Below are positions 57,496-64,000 of a DNA stretch of 64,000 nucleotides, piece by piece. The stretch is taken from NCBI RefSeq assembly GCF_016862755.1, contig NZ_BONO01000002.1, positions 62,001 through 126,000 on the forward strand. The letters are read 5' to 3'. The notes below the pieces were generated by a model, which made no database searches, was not told where the DNA came from, and saw only the letters and a list, made by a program, of their open reading frames with translations. The translations under genes and the position numbers were made by a program. Numbering within the stretch: the first letter of the stretch is position 1; every line of letters starts with the position of its first letter. The stretch is from Cellulomonas pakistanensis (lineage in GTDB: Bacteria; Actinomycetota; Actinomycetes; Actinomycetales; Cellulomonadaceae).

Positions 57496-58379
57496 GGCTG
57501 GTCCTCGCGGCGGAGCCCGGCCAGCGGGTCGCCGCCCGCGGTGCCCGGGTCGTCCGTCGACAGGTGGCCCGGCGTCGGCGTCACGGGGGCGTCGCCGCCC
57601 GCCGCGGCCCACGCCTGCTCCTCGGAGCCGAGACCGCCCTCGTCGGCCGGACCCGGCTCGCGGTGCTGGCCGCCGCCGAACTCGGCGTCGACGTCGGTCA
57701 CCTCGGCCGTGCCGCCGGCGACCACGCCCGGGCCCGTCGCGGCGAGCGCCGGCGACAGGTCCTGCGTCGTGGCGGCCGGGGACCCGCCCGCGGAGCCCGC
57801 CGTGGGCGTGGACAGGCCGGTCGTGGAACCGGGCAGCGAGCTGCCGGCGGACCCGGTGCCCGTGCCGGCGAGGCCCGCCGACGAGCCGCTCGACGGCGGC
57901 GCGTCCTTCAGGCCCCGCGTCAGGCGTCCGGCGAGGACGCCGGCGCCGGCCGCGATCGCCAGGAACACGCCGGGGCGGCGCCGCGCGAAGTCGGTGACCT
58001 CGCTCAGCACGTCGCCCGGCTCCCGGTTCTCCAGCCAGGACGCCACCGAGCCGGTGCGGCCGGCCACCTGGCGCACCAGGTCCGTCGCCAGGCCGCCCTG
58101 CTCCGAGCCGTCGGCCATCCGGCCGAGCTCGTCGCCGAGCGACCGGAGGCTGGATGCCGCCCTCGCCTGCTGGTCCGACGCCTGGCTCTTCAGCCCGGTG
58201 CGCGCCTCGCCCAGGAGGTCCCGGGCCTGGCCCTTCGCCTCGGAGACGACGTCCGCCGCCTGGCCCTTGGCCTCGTGCAGCACCCCCTGGCCGCTGTCCG
58301 CGGCCGCGTGCGCCAGTCCGGACGCCTGCTCCTTCGCGGTGCCCACCGCTGCGGCTGCGCCGCTGTCGTTCGTGCTCAT
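57492..58379 (-). CDS. Membrane-associated stress-type protein with amphipathic helix
   Basis: The 295-residue protein has an N-terminal half of LEA-like amphipathic repeats (GTAKEQASGLAHAAADSG, VLHEAKGQAADVVSEAKGQARDL), one hydrophobic segment (RRPGVFLAIAAGAGVLAG, near residue 138) and a low-complexity Ser/Gly/Thr tail ending in an acidic stretch. It is not a named family I can assign with certainty. Its position between catalase and DUF1469 genes points to a desiccation or oxidative-stress role of the envelope, as inference. Confidence 0.8.
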   Translation of the reverse strand: MSTNDSGAAAAVGTAKEQASGLAHAAADSGQGVLHEAKGQAADVVSEAKGQARDLLGEARTGLKSQASDQQARAASSLRSLGDELGRMADGSEQGGLATDLVRQVAGRTGSVASWLENREPGDVLSEVTDFARRRPGVFLAIAAGAGVLAGRLTRGLKDAPPSSGSSAGLAGTGTGSAGSSLPGSTTGLSTPTAGSAGGSPAATTQDLSPALAATGPGVVAGGTAEVTDVDAEFGGGQHREPGPADEGGLGSEEQAWAAAGGDAPVTPTPGHLSTDDPGTAGGDPLAGLRREDQP

Positions 58380-58389
58380 CGCGTCCTCC

Positions 58390-59271
58390 TCACTCGCTCT
58401 TGAAGGTGTCCTTCAGCTTTCCTGCGGCCTTCTCCACGGGGTTCGGCTTCGCCGTCGTCCCGTACAGCCGCGGATCGGGCTGCGTGGGCGGCGGCATCGG
58501 CACGCCCGCCGGGGGCTCGGCGACGTAGGTGAACTCGCCGAGGCCGTCCGGGGTCGGGCCCGAGGCCCAGGAGCCCTTGTCGGCGTCCGTGCCGTTCGAG
58601 AAGTTGATGTACTGGTACGACACCTCGCGGTGCTCCTGCCCGATCGGGAAGTTGCTCGGGGTCGGGATGCCCTCGAAGCCCTCCTCCTGCAGCTCGCGGG
58701 CGGCGGCGATCCACTGGTTCTGGTGCATCGTGTCGCGCGCCAGCAGGAAGGCGAGCATGTCCCGGACGCCGCTGTCGTCGGTCATGTGGTAGAGCCGGGC
58801 CACCTGGACGCGGCCCTGCATCTCGGCGTTCGCGTTCGCCTGGAAGTCGGCCAGCAGGTTCCCGCTCGCGGTGATGTAGCCCGCGCTCCACGGGTTGCCG
58901 TTGCTGTCGACCGGGCGGGCGCCCGCGCCGGCGACGATGGCGTGCTGGACGTCCGTGCCGCCGACGACCGCGGCGATCGTCGGGTCGTTCTGCACGGCCT
59001 CCTCGGTGATGCCGATGGGGGCCTTCTCGAGCAGCTGGGCGATCATCGTCGCCAGCATCTCGACGTGGCCGAACTCCTCGGCGCCGATGCCGTAGAGCAG
59101 GTCGCGGTACTTGCCGGGCAGGTGCGTGTTCCAGGACTGGAACCCGTACTGCATCGCGACGGTGATCTCGCCGTACTGCCCGCCCAGGACCTCCTGGAGC
59201 TTGCGGGCGTAGACGGCGTCCGGCTTGTCGGGTGTGGCCTTGAACTGCAGCTCTTGACGGTGGAAGAACAT
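58390..59271 (-). CDS. Manganese catalase
   Basis: The 293-residue protein is a dimanganese catalase of the ferritin fold. It shows GQYGEITVAMQY (Glu), LYGIGAEEFGHVEML (Glu and His ligands near residues 69-72), NANAEMQGRVQVARLYHMTDD and LARDTMHQNQWIAA (Glu and His ligands near 146-190), in pieces. It converts hydrogen peroxide to water and oxygen without haem. The start MFFHRQELQF is family-typical. It is the first gene of the operon that continues with three envelope-type proteins. Confidence 0.95.
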   Translation of the reverse strand: MFFHRQELQFKATPDKPDAVYARKLQEVLGGQYGEITVAMQYGFQSWNTHLPGKYRDLLYGIGAEEFGHVEMLATMIAQLLEKAPIGITEEAVQNDPTIAAVVGGTDVQHAIVAGAGARPVDSNGNPWSAGYITASGNLLADFQANANAEMQGRVQVARLYHMTDDSGVRDMLAFLLARDTMHQNQWIAAARELQEEGFEGIPTPSNFPIGQEHREVSYQYINFSNGTDADKGSWASGPTPDGLGEFTYVAEPPAGVPMPPPTQPDPRLYGTTAKPNPVEKAAGKLKDTFKSE

Positions 59272-59515
59272 CGCGACCTCCGTGCCCCGGGTACCCGGGG
59301 CGGTGTCATGTGCGTGCACGGAGCCACGGTCGCGGGGGGCGGCGCCGGGCGGCACCACGCCGGACCGGGCGCGGCACCGGCGCGCTGCTGCACCGGCACG
59401 GACGGCGACGGGCGGCTAGCCCCTCGCGTTGCCACGACGCTAGGACCGTCCGGGTGATCGCGCCTCCCGAACGAGCGGTTGCGCGCACGTGCGCCCCGGC
59501 ATATGTCCGCGCCGG

Positions 59516-59989
59516 TCAGGCCGTCGGGCGGGCCTCGTGCCCGGGGCGCCCGTGGGTCCGGTTGCGCTCCTTCAGCTGCGACTCGTAGACGTGCTTGCGC
59601 CCGCCCACGAGGCGGTCCCGGGTGCTCCGCTCGGCGTCGGCGAACGCGCGGTAGTAGCCGTCGTCGAAGTCCTCGACGACCTGGAACGTCCACCGGCCCT
59701 CCAGCACGTTCCGGCCGACGATCGCCGCACGCAGCTCGTCCGCGACGTCGGGGTGCCCGGCCTCGGCCAGCCGGTCGAGCGCGTCCGCGAGCTCGGCGTC
59801 GGCGCGGCCGATCAGCCGGTGGAACGCGTAGAGCATGCCGCGGGCGTGCTCCACGACCTCGAAGGCCGCCGTGACGCCGCCGACGGCCTCGACCACGGCG
59901 TCGGGGACGCCCGCGGGGGGCAGGTGGGCGGCGTCGGGGCGGTCGGCGGAGCCGTCGGCGGGCCGGTGCGCAGGGGTGTCCTGGGTCAT
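59516..59989 (-). CDS. Conserved actinobacterial hypothetical protein
   Basis: The 157-residue protein looks all-helical and soluble. It has HARGMLYAFHRLIGRADAELADALDRL and the strongly conserved-looking block LRAAIVGRNVLEGRWTFQVVEDFDDGYYRAF, in pieces. The latter recurs in many actinobacterial proteins of unknown function. No catalytic motif is evident. The 244 bp between this gene's stop and the catalase start hold no gene. Confidence 0.75.
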   Translation of the reverse strand: MTQDTPAHRPADGSADRPDAAHLPPAGVPDAVVEAVGGVTAAFEVVEHARGMLYAFHRLIGRADAELADALDRLAEAGHPDVADELRAAIVGRNVLEGRWTFQVVEDFDDGYYRAFADAERSTRDRLVGGRKHVYESQLKERNRTHGRPGHEARPTA

Positions 59990-60165
59990 GCCGCCATCGT
60001 GCGGCGGGAGGGACGGGCCCGCCCGGCGAGCGGCGCGGCGCTGCCCGCGACCGCGGTGACCGTCCGGGCCGCGGCACCCGGACGTTGTGCCGTCCTCGGG
60101 ACGGGCAGGCGACGCCGCGCCACCGGGCCGCGCCCGCGCTCGGGGCGGACGCCGGCCCCGCCCGC

Positions 60166-60171
60166 TAGCGT
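60166..60171 (+). promoter_or_regulatory. -10 hexamer for leaderless membrane-protein gene
   Basis: TAGCGT precedes the ATG at 60180 by eight bases, with no ribosome binding site between, which fits a leaderless or nearly leaderless message. Confidence 0.45.
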
Positions 60172-60179
60172 GCCGTGCC

Positions 60180-60560
60180 ATGACCAAGCGCACCGGCGTC
60201 TCGACCGCCTCCGGCTGGCTCGCCGTCGTGGCCCTCGCCGGCGCCGTCGTGCTGCTGGTGCCGGGCTGGTTCGGCCGCCCGCCGGGAGCGTGGCTGCTGC
60301 CGCTCGCCGCGGCGGTGGCGCTCGCGACCGGGTGGCTCCTCGACCCCGGCGCCACCCGCGCGACGCTGGTGGACGGCGCGCTCGCCACGCTGGGCCTCGC
60401 GGCGCTCCTGGCGGGGGCCGGGCTGCTGGTCGCGTCGCTCGTGCGGCTGGTCGTCCTGGGCGACGTCGGGGCGCTGGGGTTCGGGCTCGGCGGCGCCGCG
60501 GTCGGCGCCCTGCTGGGCTCGGGGCTGCTCGCGACCCGCATGGACGGCCCGCCGATCTGA
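60180..60560 (+). CDS. Small polytopic membrane protein
   Basis: The 126-residue protein has four hydrophobic segments (WLAVVALAGAVVLLVPGWF, AWLLPLAAAVALATGWLL, LATLGLAALLAGAGLLVASLV, GFGLGGAAVGALLGSGLLA), with short charged ends. It was not recognised. It lies 43 bp upstream of the DNA polymerase IV gene on the same strand, but the polymerase has its own LexA-controlled promoter region. Confidence 0.6.
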   Translation: MTKRTGVSTASGWLAVVALAGAVVLLVPGWFGRPPGAWLLPLAAAVALATGWLLDPGATRATLVDGALATLGLAALLAGAGLLVASLVRLVVLGDVGALGFGLGGAAVGALLGSGLLATRMDGPPI

Positions 60561-60588
60561 CGCCGGCGGGCGGGTGTCAGACCCCGGG

Positions 60589-60604
60589 TCGAACATGTGT
60601 TCGA
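60589..60604 (+). promoter_or_regulatory. LexA (SOS) box overlapping the dinB start
   Basis: TCGAAC-ATGT-GTTCGA is a perfect palindrome that fits the actinobacterial/Bacillus-type LexA consensus (CGAAC-N4-GTTCG). Its last base is the first base of the proposed ATG of the polymerase IV gene. LexA bound here would block initiation until DNA damage triggers its self-cleavage. Confidence 0.88.
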
Positions 60605-61854
60605 TGACTGCGCCCGTCCGATTCCGCCCCGCCGACCCGGCGGACGACGCCCCCGTCGCCGGGATCCTGCACGCCGACCTCGACGCGTTCTACGCCGCGG
60701 TGGAGCAGCGCGACGACCGGCGGCTGCGCGGGCGCCCGGTCGCGGTCGGCGGCGGCGTGGTGCTGGCGGCGTCCTACGAGGCGAAGCGGCGCGGCGTGCG
60801 CACGGCCATGAGCGCGCGGCAGGCCCGGTCGCTGTGCCCGGGCCTGGTGGTGGTGCGGCCGCGGTTCGAGGCGTACTCGGCCGCGAGCCGCGCGGTGTTC
60901 GCGATCTTCGCCGACACCACGCCGTCCGTGCAGGGCATCTCGATCGACGAGGCGTTCCTCGACGTCCGCGGGCTGCGCCGGATCGACGCGCCGCCGGTGG
61001 CCCTCGGGGCGCGGCTGCGGGACCGGGTGCGCGACGAGGTGGGGCTGCCGATCACCGTCGGTGTCGCGCGCACGCCGTTCCTCGCCAAGGTCGCCAGCCG
61101 GGTCGCGAAGCCCGACGGCCTGATGCTGGTCGAGCCCGACCGCGAGGACGCGTTCCTGCACCCGCTGCCGCTCGAGGTGCTCTGGGGCGTCGGCGCGGTC
61201 ACGGCGGAGAAGCTGCACGCGTTCGGGCTCGCGACCGCGGGCGACGTGGCGGCGCTCCCCCGGTCCGTCCTGGAGCACGCGCTCGGCCCGGCGATGGGCC
61301 GGCACCTGCACGCGGTGGTGCACGGCCGGACGCCCGACCGCGTGGAGACGGGCCGGCGCCGCGGGTCGGTCGGCGCGCAGCGGGCGCTCGGGCGGGGGCC
61401 GCACGACCCGGCGCAGGTCCGGGCGGCGCTGCTCGGCCTGGTGGACCGCGTGTGCCGCCGGATGCGGGCGGGGCACCGCCTCGCGCGCACGGTCGTCCTG
61501 CGGCTGCGGTTCGCCGACTACACGAAGGCGACCCGCTCGCGGTCGTTCCCGTTCGCGACGGCGTCGGGCGCGCAGCTCGGGGCCGCGGCGGTCGCCCTGC
61601 TCGACGAGGCGACGCCGCTGCTGCGCGAGCGCGGGATCACGCTCGTCGGGGTCGCGCTCACCGGCCTGGAGCCGGACGACCACTGGCAGCCGGAGCTCGA
61701 CCTGACCGGCCCGTCCACCGCCGGGCTGGACGCCGCGGTCGACGCGGTGGCGGACCGGTTCGGGTCCGGGGCGCTGGTGCGCGGCGCGCTGCTGCGGCAC
61801 GGGGCGGGGCTCGAGGTGCCCACGCTGCCCGACCCGCCGGAGGACGACCCGTGA
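60604..61854 (+). CDS. dinB: DNA polymerase IV (Y-family translesion polymerase)
   Basis: The 416-residue protein has the Y-family palm motifs ILHADLDAFYAAVEQRDD and GISIDEAFLDV, with the metal-binding Asp and Glu residues. VLAASYEAKRRGVRTAM, the helix-hairpin-helix thumb (LWGVGAVTAEKLHAFGLATAGDVAALP) and a little-finger domain (RAGHRLARTVVLRLRF) follow. It copies past damaged bases. A perfect LexA box ends at the first base of the ATG, so it is SOS-controlled. An in-frame ATG at 60595 lies inside the box and is less likely as start. The downstream PAS–ANTAR gene is 179 bp away. Confidence 0.94.
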   Translation: MTAPVRFRPADPADDAPVAGILHADLDAFYAAVEQRDDRRLRGRPVAVGGGVVLAASYEAKRRGVRTAMSARQARSLCPGLVVVRPRFEAYSAASRAVFAIFADTTPSVQGISIDEAFLDVRGLRRIDAPPVALGARLRDRVRDEVGLPITVGVARTPFLAKVASRVAKPDGLMLVEPDREDAFLHPLPLEVLWGVGAVTAEKLHAFGLATAGDVAALPRSVLEHALGPAMGRHLHAVVHGRTPDRVETGRRRGSVGAQRALGRGPHDPAQVRAALLGLVDRVCRRMRAGHRLARTVVLRLRFADYTKATRSRSFPFATASGAQLGAAAVALLDEATPLLRERGITLVGVALTGLEPDDHWQPELDLTGPSTAGLDAAVDAVADRFGSGALVRGALLRHGAGLEVPTLPDPPEDDP

Positions 61855-62033
61855 CGGGGCCGCGCGCCGAGCGGGCGCGCGCGGCGCGCGGCCCGTGCGC
61901 GCCCGGGCGCACACGCCGATCGCGCTCGGGTGTCGGCCCCGCGGTGACGCGCGTACCGTCGACGGGACAGCGGTGCCCGGCGTGGAGCGACCCGCTCCGG
62001 GGTGCCGGACGGACCCAGCGGGGGCGGCGTCCC

Positions 62034-62699
62034 ATGACCCAGACCACCGACCCGGAGCGCGCGCTCGCGCTCGGCACCCGCACCCGTGCGGGCGCCTACC
62101 GGCTCGACCTCACCACGCAGCAGTGGTGGTGGTCGGACGAGGTCTACGCGATCCACGGGTTCGCGCCCCACGAGGTCGTGCCGACGACCGAGCTCCTGCT
62201 CGCGCACAAGCACCCCGAGGACCGGGGGCGGTCGGTCGCCGCGCTCGACGAGGCCAGCCGGACGGGGGCGCCGTTCTCGAGCGTGCACCGGATCGTCGAC
62301 GCCCGGGGCCGCGAGCGGGTGGTCGCGGTCGTCGGCGAGGGCCAGGGGCACACGGCCCTCGGGACGCCGACCGAGCTGGTCGGGTACTTCGTGGACGTCA
62401 CCGACGTCGTGGACGACCGGGCGCAGGCCGCGGCCACCGTGTCGATCGCCGCCGCCGCCGAGAGCCGGTCGGTCATCGACCAGGCCGTGGGGGTCGTGGC
62501 GTTCGTGGAGGAGGTCGACCCCGCCGCGGCGTTCCTCGTGCTGCGCGCCGCGTCGAACGACGCCAACGTGCCGATCCGCGTGCTCGCCCGGGCGATCGTC
62601 GGCGCGTTGCCGACGCTGCGGCACGACCCCGCCCGGGTGACCCACTTCCTCGAGGGGCTGCTCTCGCCCGCGCACCGGCAGGGCGCCGCGGGCGCCTGA
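62034..62699 (+). CDS. PAS–ANTAR domain RNA-binding antiterminator
   Basis: The 221-residue protein has a PAS domain (QQWWWSDEVYAIHGFAPHEVVPTTELLLAHKHPEDRGRSVAAL in pieces, then HRIVDARGRERVVAVVG) and a C-terminal ANTAR domain (RSVIDQAVGVVAFVEEVDPAAAFLVLRAASNDANVPIRVLARAIV in pieces). It is the PAS-type relative of the GAF–ANTAR proteins encoded at 40-42 kb, the third ANTAR regulator of the window. Its target RNA is unknown. Confidence 0.9.
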   Translation: MTQTTDPERALALGTRTRAGAYRLDLTTQQWWWSDEVYAIHGFAPHEVVPTTELLLAHKHPEDRGRSVAALDEASRTGAPFSSVHRIVDARGRERVVAVVGEGQGHTALGTPTELVGYFVDVTDVVDDRAQAAATVSIAAAAESRSVIDQAVGVVAFVEEVDPAAAFLVLRAASNDANVPIRVLARAIVGALPTLRHDPARVTHFLEGLLSPAHRQGAAGA

Positions 62700-62739
62700 C
62701 GCCCGGCCGCTCCCCCGCGCCCGCTCGACGGGACGACGC

Positions 62740-63075
62740 GTTCGGCCCGGCCCCGCTCGCCCCCGCTCGGCCCGGCCCCGCTCGCCCCCGCTCGCCCCCA
62801 CTCGCCCCCGCTCGGCCCGGCCCCGCTCAGCCCGGCCCCGCTCGCCCCCGCTCGGCCCGGCGCCGCTCGACCCGGCCCCGCTCGGCCCGGCCCCGCTCGG
62901 CCCGGCGCCGCTCGTCGCCCGCTCGCCCCGGCCCGCTCTCTCCGGCCCGCTCGACCGGGCCCGCTCGGCCCGGCGCCGCTCGACCCGGCCCCGCTCGCCG
63001 CCCGCTCGACCCGGCCCCGCTCGCCCCGGCCCGCTCTCTCCGGCCCGCCCGACCGGGCCCTCTCGACCGGCTGCC
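62740..63075. repeat. GCTCG-type low-complexity repeat tract
   Basis: About 335 bp consist of variations on CCCGCTCGGCCCGG and CCCGCTCGCCCC in a loose 10-bp period. A segment with CCGGCCCGCTCTCTCCGGCC appears twice, about 95 bp apart. No gene fits this stretch, which with short flanks makes up the 442-bp gap 62700-63141. Similar 10-bp units (GGCTCGACCG) occur behind the ParA gene at 18651-18700. Possible origin: replication slippage. Confidence 0.8.
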
Positions 63076-63141
63076 TGCGCGCACCGCGGCTACGGTCGGC
63101 GCAGGGGAGCGCCACCGCGGTGCGCCCGGACGAGGAGGACC

Positions 63142-63990
63142 GTGCCACCGGCAGCCGCCCCGACGACCGCGCGCCGCGCCGCCGCGCTCGTCCGTGCCGC
63201 GCACGCCCCGCCGGCGTTCGCGGTCACCGCGTTCGCCGGCGCGTACGCCGCCGGGGCCGCGGGGGCCGACGCCGCCCGGGCGGTCCTCGTCGCCGCGGCC
63301 GTGCTCGCCGGGCAGCTGTCGGTCGGCTGGTCGAACGACTGGATCGACGCGCACCGCGACCTCGCGGTCGGCCGGGCGGACAAGCCGGTCGTGACGGGCG
63401 CCGTCACGGTCGCGCTGCTGCGCCGGTCCGCCCTGATCGCGCTCGTCGCCTGCGCGGCCCTGTCGCTCGCCCTCGGCCCGGCCGCCGCGCTGCTGCACCT
63501 CGCCCTGGTCGGCGCCGCCTGGGCCTACAACGCGCGTCTGAAGTCGACGGTGTGGTCGTGGCTGCCCTACGCGGTGGCGTTCGGCGGGCTGCCCTCGGTC
63601 GCGACGCTCGGCGTGCCCGGCGGCACCGCCCTCGCGCCGTGGTGGGTCGCCGCGGGCGGGGCGCTGCTCGGGGTCGGCGCGCACCTGGCGAACGTCCTGC
63701 CCGACCTGGAGGACGACGCCGCGACCGGCGTGCGCGGCCTGCCGCACCGGCTCGGGCGCCGGCGCACCGCCCTCGGGGCCGCGGCGGTGCTGCTGGTCGC
63801 GGTCGTCGTGGTGGTGCTCGGCCCGCCCGGGGCGCCCGGCGCCGTGCAGCTCGCCGGGCTCGGGGTGGCGACCGCCCTGGCGGTGTCGGCGGCCGCCGTC
63901 GCGCAGGCCCGGCCCGCGAGCCGGTGGCCGTTCGGCGCGGCGATGGCCGTGGCGGCGGTGGCGGTCGTCCTGCTGGTCGTCTCGGGGTGA
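63142..63990 (+). CDS. UbiA family prenyltransferase
   Basis: The 282-residue integral membrane protein has about nine helices and the two Asp-rich metal/pyrophosphate sites: SNDWIDAHRDLAVGRADKP near residue 70 and NVLPDLEDDAATGVRGLPHRLG near residue 189. It transfers a prenyl chain to an aromatic or polar acceptor; MenA, heme O synthase or decaprenyl-phosphoribose synthase relatives are all possible. The SNDWIDAHRD pattern resembles actinobacterial homologues of uncertain substrate. GAGGAGG lies three bases before the GTG. Confidence 0.9.
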   Translation: MPPAAAPTTARRAAALVRAAHAPPAFAVTAFAGAYAAGAAGADAARAVLVAAAVLAGQLSVGWSNDWIDAHRDLAVGRADKPVVTGAVTVALLRRSALIALVACAALSLALGPAAALLHLALVGAAWAYNARLKSTVWSWLPYAVAFGGLPSVATLGVPGGTALAPWWVAAGGALLGVGAHLANVLPDLEDDAATGVRGLPHRLGRRRTALGAAAVLLVAVVVVVLGPPGAPGAVQLAGLGVATALAVSAAAVAQARPASRWPFGAAMAVAAVAVVLLVVSG

Positions 63991-64000
63991 GGCCCGCGGG

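Noticed and set aside
62700-63141. An extended coding region upstream of the UbiA gene or a separate Pro/Ala/Arg-rich gene.
   Set aside because: The stretch is simple repeat, any translation is low-complexity, and the UbiA gene has a clear GAGGAGG site and start at 63142.
1-64000. tRNA, rRNA or known riboswitch sequences.
   Set aside because: No TTCGA-type T-loop with a matching acceptor stem or other RNA signature was convincing in any intergenic gap on visual reading; a dedicated covariance search would settle this.

Overview
The window is very GC-rich with almost uniform G/C third codon positions, many GTG starts and dense stop/start overlaps. Its gene content is that of a Gram-positive actinobacterium: the pgsA–DUF881–sbp–DUF881–garA–ftsR–DUF151–MerR division cluster, ANTAR regulators, Ku with a ligase, an ECF42 sigma factor with its YCII partner, and an actinobacterial LexA box. 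A cytoplasmic-type GH10 xylanase behind a LacI regulator and a uronate-dehydrogenase-like gene suggest a plant-polysaccharide degrader. The best guess is Cellulomonas or a close relative, an inference from gene content only. No tRNA, rRNA, CRISPR array, insertion sequence, integrase or phage module was seen; this looks like ordinary chromosome.

Layout. 1-3.6 kb: a GAF sensor fragment cut by the left edge, a methyltransferase–arr (rifampin ADP-ribosyltransferase) pair, and a TetR gene facing a reductase-like gene across two near-identical 18-bp operators. 3.6-12.7 kb: small metabolic, membrane and regulatory genes, including an AraC regulator facing an AhpD-like protein, an EAL protein, the ECF42/YCII pair, and hydrolase and methyltransferase genes. 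13-17 kb: AI-2E transporter, LacI and GH10. 17-24.4 kb: MBL hydrolase, orphan ParA, and the division cluster on the minus strand, without the gcvH that other actinobacteria carry there. 24.5-33.6 kb: CoA-binding protein, DEAD-box helicase with a long leader, threonine aldolase, Fur/Zur, HU, a PHP protein, Ku divergent from a ligase, and Dps.

33.7-38 kb is the most interesting locus. A glycosyltransferase with an N-terminal MshEN (c-di-GMP-binding type) domain is followed by a polytopic membrane protein split by a frame change. It is divergent, by 122 bp, from an EAL–DICT phosphodiesterase. With the intact TPR–GGDEF cyclase near 44-45.6 kb and the EAL protein near 7-8.3 kb, the window encodes synthesis, breakdown and a candidate effector of c-di-GMP, and predicts a c-di-GMP-gated exopolysaccharide synthase.

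38-48 kb: M20 peptidase, class IV aminotransferase, two GAF–ANTAR regulators, DinB-fold protein, uronate dehydrogenase, GGDEF, formate/nitrite channel and VanY peptidase. 48.4-56.2 kb: a four-gene ABC export cassette (two very large FtsX-type permeases, two ATPases), the first ATPase carrying an AbrB-like tail. 56.3-59.3 kb: a manganese catalase operon with three envelope/stress-type proteins. 59.5-64 kb: a DNA polymerase IV whose start codon touches a perfect LexA box, a PAS–ANTAR regulator, a GC-rich repeat tract and a UbiA prenyltransferase.

Several gene ends carry large sequence-unrelated palindromes. Two of them share an exact four-unit, 19-bp-period design. Many genes have a TANNNT-like hexamer 6-8 bp before the start codon, suggesting leaderless transcripts.
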